Below, one piece after another: positions 1 to 6,896 of a stretch of DNA of 43,954 nucleotides. Position 1 is the stretch's first letter, and every line of letters starts with the position of its first letter. This DNA comes from Burkholderiales bacterium. Its GTDB lineage: Bacteria; Pseudomonadota; Gammaproteobacteria; Burkholderiales; Burkholderiaceae_C. Made by a program: the position numbers and the translations under genes. The stretch lies in assembly GCA_017307865.1 (NCBI GenBank), contig JAFKGE010000043.1, forward strand, positions 1 through 43,954, read 5' to 3'. The notes under the pieces were generated by a model. That model was not told the origin of the DNA, searched no databases, and worked only from the letters and a program-made list of their open reading frames with translations.

Positions 1-147
1 CGAGCAGCCACCCGTTCCATGCTGATGGCGGACACTTCGGCTACGATTTGCTCGTCACTCAGGACACTCGCGCAGCGTGTCCGCCATCGCATGGAACGCT
101 GTCCGCGATGGGAATGGAATCACTGTCCGCCATCAGTGGAATGCGCA
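1..147. mobile_element. Probable terminus of an IS21-type insertion sequence
   Basis: Three copies of a roughly 20-bp unit that begins TGTCCGC and ends TGGAA lie at 78-96, 100-119 and 124-147. A fourth, in the opposite orientation, lies at 15-34. The outermost copy ends in CA at 147, as expected of a 5'-TG...CA-3' transposon end. IS21-family elements are known to carry such multiple subterminal repeats. No transposase coding can be recognised in these 147 bases, so istA/istB would lie to the left of the window. The end is 15 bp from the dmpO stop codon. The family assignment is from pattern only. Confidence 0.45.
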
Positions 148-162
148 GTCTGTTGCGACACC

Positions 163-519
163 TCAGGAACAGGACCCGGCAATACCGGTCAGGCCGGGGG
201 TGCGAAAGCGAATCGCGTCCTTGTGCCCCAGGCCGTTGTCGGCCAGTGACTTCGCCGGGTCCGGCGTCCAGGCCTGCCCCGACTTGAACCACTGCACCTG
301 GCTCCAGTCGATCTTGGCGAAATCGGGGTGGAAGCCATAGACACCGGGCAGAACCGCCTCGGCCAGTGCACCGAACGGCATGTCGGGCGGCAGCGGCAGG
401 CACACCGGCGAGCAGATCAGGTGATGTTCTTCCCAGCCGATGTACAGCAGCGGCGCGGGGAAGTTGCCACGCACGTCCCTGGCAGGGAAATCGTAGGTTT
501 CGACGGCGGTCACGCTCAT
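163..519 (-). CDS. dmpO: Phenol hydroxylase P4 component
   Basis: A 118-residue protein of the DmpO/P4 family, a small subunit of the multicomponent phenol hydroxylase. In the best-studied systems the oxygenase is P1-P3-P4 (DmpL, N, O). The sequence shows the family's conserved hydrophobic stretch LLYIGWEEHHLICSPVCLPL near the N terminus and the block SLADNGLGHKD near the C terminus. Length matches the family (about 118-120 residues). The start is set by a 4-base ATGA overlap with the end of dmpN. The open frame extends further upstream, but that part is only a shadow of dmpN. The gene appears intact, but the reductase gene dmpP that normally follows is not seen. A putative IS end begins 15 bp past the stop codon. 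Confidence 0.93.
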   Translation of the reverse strand: MSVTAVETYDFPARDVRGNFPAPLLYIGWEEHHLICSPVCLPLPPDMPFGALAEAVLPGVYGFHPDFAKIDWSQVQWFKSGQAWTPDPAKSLADNGLGHKDAIRFRTPGLTGIAGSCS

Positions 520-2075
520 GCCTGTTCTCCCGTGGCGGCTCGGCCGTTCCAGGCGGCAAAGTTCTTCTGGTCTTCCGAGCCTTCGAAGTCGAAGTTGTCG
601 CGGCCGACGTTCATCTCGTAGTAGTCGAGCACGGCCAGCAGCGGGTCGAAGCCTTCCTTCGTCGGGTCGGTGCCCGGCTTGAAGCAATGGCCCTGGTAGA
701 TCTGGTGCACCGGCAGCCAGGACTGCACGTATTTCTCGGGCTCATGGTCGAAGCATTCCTTGCAGCCGTCGCTGCAGAAGTGGTATTTGTCGCCGAGGTA
801 CTCGCTGTCGCGGTAGCTGATCCGGGTCGGATCGCCATGCTCGGTGAAGAACATCGGAATCTGGCAGGTGGTGCAGAGCATGGGCAGCGTCTTGTTGTAG
901 AAGCGGTTGCCGGCTTGCTGCTGCTCGCGGTAATACTCCAGGCGCGGGCGGTAGTATTTGTCGAAGGTGTCCGGGTACTTCTCGCTGAGCCAGGCCATTT
1001 CCTCGTCGCTGGGCACCCAGGTGTGGAAGGGCGCGGCGGCGCAGTAGTTGTAGAACACGTTCCAGGCTTGGTGGCTGATGTGGTCCTTGCCGTCGCAGGC
1101 TTCCTTCCAGCCCTTGGGCTCGCGGATGCCGTAGCGCGCCAGGTCGCGGAACAGCGCGCCGCCGTTCTGCTCGGCGTACATCTCCCAGGCCTCCTTCCAG
1201 CTCATCACGCGCTTGGGCAGCATGTAGTCCTGCATCATGGCCACGAGCGTGAGCACGCGGTAGCCGCGCCAGAACCACTTGTCGATCCACTTCTGCACGA
1301 TCGGCACGTTGGCCGGGTCCTGCTCCAGCAGGAACTTGATGCACTCGATGCCCAGCGTCATGTGGCGCGATTCGTCGGACTGCGCCGAGAAGCCGAAGGT
1401 GACGGTGGACATGTCGCCGTTGTGGGCCGCGCCCGACATGAAGGGCACGAACAGCAGGTTGGTCAGCACGTATTCGAACGAAAAACTGACGGCCACCAGA
1501 AACTCGAACGGCCCGCCGGTCATCGCGTCCTCGAAGAAGGACTTGGGCACCGACAGGAACCAGACGCGGTCGAACCAGTGCGCCGACTGGTGCATGCCGT
1601 TGAAGTACTTGTTGTAGTGGCTCAGCGCATGCGTCTCGGTCTGAAAGTGCCGCAGCTCGTCGATCGACTGCATCTGCGCGGCCACGCGCGCGCCGGCACC
1701 GGTGAAGTGCCGCCCCACCTGGGCAAAGCCGCGGTGTGCGTAGTACTCCAGCGGCGTGACGCCCTGGATGAAGAGCTTGAGCGCATTCACGTAGCGCGCA
1801 TCGCTGATCGAGAGCTGGCCGTTGTTCTGCGCGAAGGCCTCGATCACGGCATAGAGCTTCTTTTCCTTCTCGCCCTGGTACTTCCAGTAGGCGTCCATGG
1901 TCAGGCGGAACGGGTCTTCCCACTTGTCCCAGTCGTGGATCTTGATGCCCTCGTACTTGTCGTAGGGAAACACCTTGTCCATCGGCTGGTAGGTGGTGTC
2001 CCAGTGCAGGTCGCGCGTCATCGCGCGATAGCGGTCCTTGAGGCTGAGCTTCTTCTTGACAACGGGTGCGTCCAT
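516..2075 (-). CDS. dmpN: Phenol hydroxylase large oxygenase subunit P3
   Basis: This 519-residue protein is the catalytic alpha subunit of a soluble diiron monooxygenase that converts phenol, and often methylphenols, to catechols using O2 and electrons from the P5 reductase. Carboxylate and histidine ligands of the diiron site can be placed at Glu110, Glu140/His143 (in DELRH), Glu201 and Glu235/His238 (in DESRH). The C-terminal part carries a Cys-rich region (CTTC near residue 403 and CSDGCKEC further on) and then a YHS-like segment, as in the DmpN family. A clear AAGGAG Shine-Dalgarno precedes the ATG. The gene lies 46 bp after dmpM and overlaps dmpO by 4 bp, so it is part of the dmpKLMNO operon. 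Confidence 0.96.
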   Translation of the reverse strand: MDAPVVKKKLSLKDRYRAMTRDLHWDTTYQPMDKVFPYDKYEGIKIHDWDKWEDPFRLTMDAYWKYQGEKEKKLYAVIEAFAQNNGQLSISDARYVNALKLFIQGVTPLEYYAHRGFAQVGRHFTGAGARVAAQMQSIDELRHFQTETHALSHYNKYFNGMHQSAHWFDRVWFLSVPKSFFEDAMTGGPFEFLVAVSFSFEYVLTNLLFVPFMSGAAHNGDMSTVTFGFSAQSDESRHMTLGIECIKFLLEQDPANVPIVQKWIDKWFWRGYRVLTLVAMMQDYMLPKRVMSWKEAWEMYAEQNGGALFRDLARYGIREPKGWKEACDGKDHISHQAWNVFYNYCAAAPFHTWVPSDEEMAWLSEKYPDTFDKYYRPRLEYYREQQQAGNRFYNKTLPMLCTTCQIPMFFTEHGDPTRISYRDSEYLGDKYHFCSDGCKECFDHEPEKYVQSWLPVHQIYQGHCFKPGTDPTKEGFDPLLAVLDYYEMNVGRDNFDFEGSEDQKNFAAWNGRAATGEQA

Positions 2076-2121
2076 GGTGGTGTCTCCTTCGATGGGGTGG
2101 GTGGGCAGTGGGCGCGGCGAC

Positions 2122-2406
2122 TCAGTCGCGCCAGCTCAGCGAGAGCTCGTCGTCGTCTTCGTCGATGTGGCCCGACAGCGTCACCAGGTTGATGTGAATC
2201 TGCTGCAGGTCGAACCGGCGGCCGGTCTGCTCCTCGATGGTCTCCCGGCGAATCACGAGGCGCCTGGGCGCGTCGATCTTGACCAGGCCGGGCGAGCGCC
2301 GGGCGCTGGCGCTGGGGTTGTCGTGCAGGATGGCATCGACCACCGGGCGGGCTTCCTCGTTGTCCTGGAAGGCGATGAAGACGTTGGATACGACCGGGGC
2401 GTTCAT
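2122..2406 (-). CDS. dmpM: Phenol hydroxylase regulatory (effector) protein P2
   Basis: A 94-residue protein of the MmoB/DmpM family. These cofactor-free effector proteins bind the oxygenase and are needed for efficient coupling of electron transfer to hydroxylation. The protein begins MNAPVVSNVFIAFQDNEEAR and ends with an acidic stretch (DEDDDELSLSW), both typical of the family. Its length is normal. AGGAG precedes the start. Its ATG overlaps the dmpL stop as ATGA, which implies translational coupling. Confidence 0.95.
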   Translation of the reverse strand: MNAPVVSNVFIAFQDNEEARPVVDAILHDNPSASARRSPGLVKIDAPRRLVIRRETIEEQTGRRFDLQQIHINLVTLSGHIDEDDDELSLSWRD

Positions 2407-3404
2407 GCGACGCTCCTGGCAAGGCCGGCCTTGCGGGCACGGGCATCGAGGGTGGCACGCACGTCATCGAGCAAGGCCTCGCCGTCGTTGCCCAGCGCCA
2501 GTCTGGCCACGGGCGCCAGCGCGGCCTGCGCCAGGTCGGCGTAGTGCCGGTACCAGCCGCTGATCAGCGCCAGGTTGTCGGCGTTGTCCGCCGCCGCGAC
2601 CTTGACCACGGCATCGACCCAGCGCGCACCCTCGTCATGCCACTCGGGCATGAAGGCACACAGCATGGCGACGGCGGTACCGCCCTGCACCGCGATGCGG
2701 TCGTCCACGAAATGGCCGTAGATCAACGGGTAGAGCAAGCCGTCCAGCGCGAGGTTCTGCGCCACGAACAGCTCGAACGGGTCCTTGAGCACCAGCGTGT
2801 CCTCGACGTAGCGGCGCAGCACCTGCCAGCGCGGATCCTGCAGCCAGTCGTTCTTGCCCGCCTCCAGCGCACCGGGCTCGCCCAGCGCCAGGCCCAGGCG
2901 CGTGAGGTATTGCGCCACGCCCAGCTGGTCCATCGCGTGGAACATCGCCGGCGCGGTAAAGGCCGTGCCCCAGCCGCGCGCGCAAATGTTGCAGTTGTTC
3001 ATGTTGCCGGCCCAGGCCACGTGGCGCAGCGGCATCAGCACTTCGCAGGCCTGGGCGCGCACGCCGTCGGCGATCTTGGCGACGAGCTGGCGCGACTCGA
3101 CGAAGTCGTAGTTGGCCTCCATCGCGTCCTGCTGCCGGGCGCGTGCCATGGTCCAGCTTGCGTAGTAGTACTGACGCGGATCGCGCAACGCATACCAGTC
3201 CGCCATCCGGACCGCCGTGCGGCCGACGTCGAACAACTCGAAGCTGGGCTCCCAGGTGGGCCGGTAGTGGAAGTTGGCCGAGGGCTGCGCGCCCAGCATG
3301 GCCTCTTCGTAGCGCGATGCCGGCTTGTCGCCGACGTACGCCGCCACGCGCTGGAAGGTCTGGCGCAGCGGCTTGATTTCGCGCGCCTGCAGATCGATGT
3401 TCAT
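2403..3404 (-). CDS. dmpL: Phenol hydroxylase beta (P1) subunit
   Basis: The P1 subunit (333 residues) is the non-catalytic partner of P3 in the diiron oxygenase, with the ferritin-like fold of the alpha subunit but without its metal site. The sequence starts MNIDLQAREIKPLRQTFQRV and is closely similar to DmpL/PhL proteins, whose usual length is about 325-335 residues. The frame is open further upstream to 3656, but that segment overlaps dmpK and does not resemble the family. The start chosen at 3404 forms an ATGA overlap with the dmpK stop and has GGAG-like bases upstream. The 3' end overlaps the start of dmpM by 4 bp. Confidence 0.95.
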   Translation of the reverse strand: MNIDLQAREIKPLRQTFQRVAAYVGDKPASRYEEAMLGAQPSANFHYRPTWEPSFELFDVGRTAVRMADWYALRDPRQYYYASWTMARARQQDAMEANYDFVESRQLVAKIADGVRAQACEVLMPLRHVAWAGNMNNCNICARGWGTAFTAPAMFHAMDQLGVAQYLTRLGLALGEPGALEAGKNDWLQDPRWQVLRRYVEDTLVLKDPFELFVAQNLALDGLLYPLIYGHFVDDRIAVQGGTAVAMLCAFMPEWHDEGARWVDAVVKVAAADNADNLALISGWYRHYADLAQAALAPVARLALGNDGEALLDDVRATLDARARKAGLARSVA

Positions 3405-3640
3405 TCGCGGGTCTCCTGAGGGTTTTGATTCGGGGAAGGCGCGTCGAGCTGCTGCACCCGGTTGGCGGCACAGAACTCGGCAAAGGCCGGACGGGGCAAC
3501 AGCAGTTCCACCGCCAATTCGGGCCAGCCGATCGAGAATTCGAACGCCACCAACCCGTCGGCACGCGGGGCAAGCGGCCTCACGTATCTGCGCGACGGAT
3601 CGCAGGCGGGCAGTTCCAGGGACAGGTCGATCGGGGTCAT
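3401..3640 (-). CDS. dmpK: Phenol hydroxylase assembly protein P0
   Basis: A 79-residue protein that matches the P0 (DmpK/PhlA) family. P0 is reported to help assemble active oxygenase, perhaps by assisting iron insertion, and is not part of the final catalytic cycle. Family features seen are the opening (Y/F)VRPLAPRADGLVAFEF, the GWPELAVELLLP block and the tight length. It is the first gene of the operon, 34 bp from the putative sigma-54 promoter, and its stop overlaps the dmpL start as ATGA. Confidence 0.9.
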   Translation of the reverse strand: MTPIDLSLELPACDPSRRYVRPLAPRADGLVAFEFSIGWPELAVELLLPRPAFAEFCAANRVQQLDAPSPNQNPQETRE

Positions 3641-3673
3641 GGGTCAGGCTCGGCACAATGCACCGACAATGAA

Positions 3674-3689
3674 TGCATGAGCCATGCCA
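3674..3689 (-). promoter_or_regulatory. Sigma-54 (-24/-12) promoter of the phenol hydroxylase operon
   Basis: On the minus strand the sequence reads TGGCATGGCTCATGCA. Compared with the consensus TGGCAYR-N4-TTGCW it differs only in the first T of the -12 box. The GG and GC dinucleotides are correctly spaced. Transcription would start near 3663-3665, about 24 bp ahead of the dmpK ATG. This fits the known dependence of Dmp/Phl/Phc operons on RpoN and a DmpR-type activator. Confidence 0.8.
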
Positions 3690-3820
3690 CGACCAGGGGA
3701 ATCCTCAAAAATATCGATAATTTCAGGGAAAACCCCGAAATAAACCCAGGTCAAAAATAAATAATGCGAGATTTCATATCGGGTTTTCTCTGATTTTCTG
3801 GTGATATTGACTCTCGTTTT

Positions 3821-3836
3821 TTCATCAAATCATGAA
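3821..3836. promoter_or_regulatory. Inner upstream activating site (UAS2) for DmpR
   Basis: TTCATCAAATCATGAA is an inverted repeat with arms TTCAT/ATGAA and the 16-bp size of XylR/DmpR sites. Its centre is 32 bp, about three helical turns, from that of the outer site, so the two would lie on the same DNA face. It lies roughly 130 bp upstream of the -24 box. The match to the consensus is weaker than that of the outer site. Confidence 0.6.
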
Positions 3837-3852
3837 ATCCAAAAATATCGGC

Positions 3853-3868
3853 TTGATGAATTGATCAA
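3853..3868. promoter_or_regulatory. Outer upstream activating site (UAS1) for DmpR
   Basis: TTGATGAATTGATCAA matches the XylR/DmpR consensus TTGANCAATTGATCAA at 15 of 16 positions. It lies about 165 bp upstream of the -24 box of the dmpK promoter and 17 bp before the dmpR start. Activator bound here could therefore drive the catabolic operon and also repress its own gene. Confidence 0.75.
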
Positions 3869-3885
3869 TACTCGATTCGCGCGGC

Positions 3886-5607
3886 ATGGACAGGGTTGAA
3901 TTCATTATCGATAATCGATTCATGATCGAGGATGCCCTCCCTCCCTTGCCCTCAGACGCGGATCTGCGTCGGTTGGTGCACTTTTCGGCCGGCGACGGGC
4001 GCATCTGGCTCGCCGGCCAGCGCATGGTGCTGATCCATGCCGCGGCCCTGGGATCGCTGCGACGCGAGTTGATGCAGACCATCGGCCGCGAGACGACGCG
4101 CCGCGTGCTGATGCGTTCCGGCTACGCCGCCGGCGAGCGCGATGCGGCATTGGCGCGCCAGGTGCGCAGCGAGGCGTCCTTGTTCGAAATGTTCGCCGTC
4201 GGCCCGCAGCTGCACATGCTCGAGGGCGCCGTGCAGGTCACGGCGGAGCGCTTCGAGGCCGACGTCGACCAGGGCCGCTACCACGGCATCTTCCGCTGGG
4301 ACCATTCCTGGGAGGTGGAAACCCATGTGCGCGACTTCGGTCCCCAGGCAGAACCGGTGTGCTGGATGCTGCTCGGCTATGCCTCGGGCTACACCAGCGC
4401 GTTCTTCGGCCGCCCCGTGCTGTACAAGGAGGTCGCCTGCTGCGCCTGCGGCGATGCGCACTGCCGCATCGAGGGCCGCCCGCTCGCCGACTGGCCCGAC
4501 GGCGAGGCCATGGCCCGCGACTACGACGCCGACTCGCTGCTGGTGCGCCTGGAGGACCTCCATTCCCAGGTCGAGACGCTGCGCTCCTCGCTCGAACCCG
4601 CCGACGATCTGGGCCCGTTGGTGGGCCGCTCCAAGGCGTTCACGGGCGCGGTGGACCTGCTGCGCAAGGCCGCCGTGACCCAGGTGACGGTGCTGCTGAC
4701 CGGCGAGACCGGCGTCGGCAAGGAGCGCTTCGCGCGCGCACTGCATGCGATGAGCGCGCGCGCGGACAAGCCGTTCGTCGCGGTCAACTGCGCGGCGCTG
4801 CCGGGCGAGCTGATCGAAAGCGAACTGTTCGGCGCCGAGAAAGGTGCCTACACCGGTGCCGGTGCTGCGCGACCCGGCCGCTTCGAGCGCGCCAACGGCG
4901 GCACGCTGATGCTCGACGAGCTGGGCGAGCTGCCGCTGCCCGCGCAGGCCAAGCTGCTGCGCGTGCTGCAGCAGGGCGAGATCGAACGCCTGGGCGCCAC
5001 GCAGGTGCGCAAGGTGGACGTTCGGGTGATCGCCGCGACCAACGTCGATCTGGAGGCCGCGGTCGCCGCCGGTCGCTTCCGGCGCGATCTTCTGTACCGG
5101 CTCGACGTCTATCCGATCCGCATTCCAGCGCTGCGCGAGCGCGCCGACGACATCGAGCCGTTGGCGCTGCACCTGCTGCAACGTTTCTGCGCGCTGCACG
5201 ACAAGCGCGTCACCGGGTTCACCGACCGCGCGCTCGACGCCATGCGCCACCATCCCTGGCCCGGCAACGTGCGCGAACTGGAAAACCTGATCGAGCGCGG
5301 CGTCATCCTCGCCAGTGCCGGCGAGCCGATCGACGTGGACGCACTGTTTGCTGCTGCTCCGACGTCGACGCCGGTCACCGTCAACGCCTCGGGCGAGCTC
5401 GAGCGCCGGCCGACCGACGATTCGGGAGCGCTGTATGACGAACTGCAGCGCCGGCAGCTCAGCCTGGAAGCGCTCAAGGACGCGCTGATCAACGAAGCGG
5501 TCGACCGCGCTGCCGGCAACCTGTCGGCGGCCGCGCGCGCCCTGGGCCTCACCCGGCCGCAACTGAGCTACCGGCTGCAGCGCCTGCGCGAGCGCGCACG
5601 TCGATAG
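3886..5607 (+). CDS. dmpR: Sigma-54-dependent phenol-responsive activator DmpR/PhlR
   Basis: This 573-residue regulator has the XylR/DmpR layout. The N-terminal XylR_N and V4R sensor spans roughly residues 20-215 and binds phenols. A linker follows, then a sigma-54 AAA+ domain (about 240-470) and a C-terminal Fis-type helix-turn-helix. Walker A is GETGVGKE at 273-280. The sigma-54 contact loop is GAYTGA (320-325), where most family members have GAFTGA. The Cys cluster of the V4R zinc site (CCACGDAHC) is present. The gene is divergent from dmpKLMNO and its two binding sites lie between them. The start is uncertain: ATG 3886 has no clear ribosome site, and ATG 3922 would remove 12 residues that are not obviously family-like. 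Confidence 0.93.
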   Translation: MDRVEFIIDNRFMIEDALPPLPSDADLRRLVHFSAGDGRIWLAGQRMVLIHAAALGSLRRELMQTIGRETTRRVLMRSGYAAGERDAALARQVRSEASLFEMFAVGPQLHMLEGAVQVTAERFEADVDQGRYHGIFRWDHSWEVETHVRDFGPQAEPVCWMLLGYASGYTSAFFGRPVLYKEVACCACGDAHCRIEGRPLADWPDGEAMARDYDADSLLVRLEDLHSQVETLRSSLEPADDLGPLVGRSKAFTGAVDLLRKAAVTQVTVLLTGETGVGKERFARALHAMSARADKPFVAVNCAALPGELIESELFGAEKGAYTGAGAARPGRFERANGGTLMLDELGELPLPAQAKLLRVLQQGEIERLGATQVRKVDVRVIAATNVDLEAAVAAGRFRRDLLYRLDVYPIRIPALRERADDIEPLALHLLQRFCALHDKRVTGFTDRALDAMRHHPWPGNVRELENLIERGVILASAGEPIDVDALFAAAPTSTPVTVNASGELERRPTDDSGALYDELQRRQLSLEALKDALINEAVDRAAGNLSAAARALGLTRPQLSYRLQRLRERARR

Positions 5608-5700
5608 CCCCCTTGCGAGCAGGAGCGACTGCGCGACGACGAGGTCGAAGGCCGGCTCGCTTCGGACGAGCGGTTTCGGCAACGGGCTGCGCGTCGTGGC

Positions 5701-6204
5701 TCAGGCGTTGGACAGGCTCAGTCCCCAGCGCGCCAGCGCCGCGTCGTCGCTCACGCGCGCGTCCACCCAGCGCGCGCCTTCGGGCGTGGCCTCCTTCTTC
5801 CAGAACGGCGCCTGGGTCTTGAGGTAGTCCATCAGGAACTCGCAGGCCTGAAAGCTCTCGCGCCGATTCATCGAGGTGACGGCCACCAGCACGATCTGAT
5901 CGAGCGGCTGCAGCAGGCCGACCCGATGCACCACCCGCGCGCCCAGGATGGCAAAGCGCTGCTGCGCGGCATCGATCATGGCCTCGATGGCCTTCTCGGT
6001 CATGCCGGGATAGTGCTCCAGCTCGATCGCGCTCACGCTGCCCGCCTCGGCGCCGGCGTGGCGGTCGCGCACCGTGCCGACAAAGGCACACACGGCGCCG
6101 ATGCGCGCGTCGCCGGCGCGCAAGTGCGCCACCTCCTGCGTCAGGTCGAAGTCGTGCGACTGAATGCTCACCCGGGGACCGCGTCCCGCCTTGATCGCTT
6201 GCAT
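5701..6204 (-). CDS. moaE: Molybdopterin synthase catalytic (large) subunit MoaE
   Basis: MoaE (167 residues) binds precursor Z/cPMP and, with sulfur delivered by thiocarboxylated MoaD, makes molybdopterin. The family core is clear: AFVGTVRD near residue 43, LEHYPGM, the RVG-L--L-QIVLVAVTS block, NRRESFQACEFLMDYLK, and the APFWKKE motif with its catalytic lysines. It reads in the same direction as moaD, moeA and mobB but is separated from moaD by about 8.2 kb of unrelated genes. In most relatives moaD and moaE are adjacent. A GTG 36 bp inside the frame is an alternative start. No clear ribosome site decides between them. It converges on dmpR, leaving a 93-bp gap with nothing recognisable. Confidence 0.93.
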   Translation of the reverse strand: MQAIKAGRGPRVSIQSHDFDLTQEVAHLRAGDARIGAVCAFVGTVRDRHAGAEAGSVSAIELEHYPGMTEKAIEAMIDAAQQRFAILGARVVHRVGLLQPLDQIVLVAVTSMNRRESFQACEFLMDYLKTQAPFWKKEATPEGARWVDARVSDDAALARWGLSLSNA

Positions 6205-6389
6205 GAGGCCGATTGTGGCACCCGGCGGACAGCCAGCGGAGCGCCCTTTTCCAGCGTCTGAATCAGCGCGGCGCGCTCAAGGCCATCGACGACAAGTGGC
6301 TGAAGTGAAACGGCCGGACACAGGTGACGACGGTTCCCGATTCGGCTAAATTGACGCTCAACCCATAAAAACACCTCAAGGAGACCGGG
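6205..6389. other. Intergenic region between moaE and the PHA genes
   Basis: No complete gene. In one plus-strand frame the bases 6240-6308 read as a short C-terminus-like peptide ending ALKAIDDKWLK and a TGA stop. This could be the remnant of a gene lost at this junction, but it is too short to identify. AAGGAG lies just before the downstream start. No promoter box was convincing. Confidence 0.4.
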
Positions 6390-6854
6390 ATGGCGATCGA
6401 GGCTTACAGCTTGCGGACACTGCCCGATTTTGTCGGCAAGGAACTGGGGGTATCGGGCTGGGTGCGGGTGGATCAGCCGCGCATCGACCAGTTCGCCGAG
6501 TGCACGGGCGATCACCAGTGGATTCACGTCGACCCCAAGCGGGCCAGGGCCGAAAGCCCGTACGGCGGCACCATCGCGCACGGCTTTCTGACGCTCTCGA
6601 TGGTGGCGACGATGGCGATGGAGGTGGGCATCGTGCCGGCCGACGCGCGCGCCGGACTCAACTACGGCATGGACAAGCTGCGCTTCATGGCGCCCGTCAA
6701 GGCCGGCACGCGCGTGCGCTGCCGCGTCGAGCTGATGTCGGCCGAGGACAAGGGCGGCGGCAACACCCTCATCAAGACGCGCAACACGCTGGAAATCGAA
6801 GGGGAAGGCAAACCCGCCCTGGTGGCCGAAATGTTGGCCATGCTGATCCAGTGA
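6390..6854 (+). CDS. MaoC-family (R)-enoyl-CoA hydratase, PhaJ-like
   Basis: A 154-residue single hot-dog protein of the MaoC dehydratase family. The hydratase motif is intact: Asp and His in FAECTGDHQWIHVD and the following GGTIAHGFLTLS. Such enzymes hydrate trans-2-enoyl-CoA to (R)-3-hydroxyacyl-CoA, which is the substrate of PHA synthase. Position supports this, since a PHA synthase and a PHA depolymerase follow directly on the same strand. AAGGAG sits 6 bp before the ATG. It also resembles NodN-type MaoC proteins, so the exact substrate is inferred. The phaJ role rests on the neighbours. Confidence 0.85.
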   Translation: MAIEAYSLRTLPDFVGKELGVSGWVRVDQPRIDQFAECTGDHQWIHVDPKRARAESPYGGTIAHGFLTLSMVATMAMEVGIVPADARAGLNYGMDKLRFMAPVKAGTRVRCRVELMSAEDKGGGNTLIKTRNTLEIEGEGKPALVAEMLAMLIQ

Positions 6855-6896
6855 TGGGCGCAGAAAGCACTTGTTCGCACCACGAGGAGACAGGCC

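Larger units (their letters stand above)
3641..3885. other. Divergent regulatory region between dmpK and dmpR
   Basis: No gene is visible. The stretch from about 3700 to 3885 is markedly AT-rich compared with its surroundings. It holds the sigma-54 promoter for dmpK and two XylR/DmpR-type upstream activating sites, listed separately. The AT-rich DNA between the activator sites and the promoter (about 130-180 bp) is of the size usually bent by IHF in such promoters, but no convincing IHF consensus was confirmed by eye. The dmpR promoter must overlap the activator sites because the dmpR start is only 17 bp past the outer site. Confidence 0.8.

Noticed and set aside
366-2192. A 608-codon open frame on the plus strand
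   Set aside because: Antisense shadow of dmpN/dmpO, with a low-complexity Val/Ala/His-rich translation.
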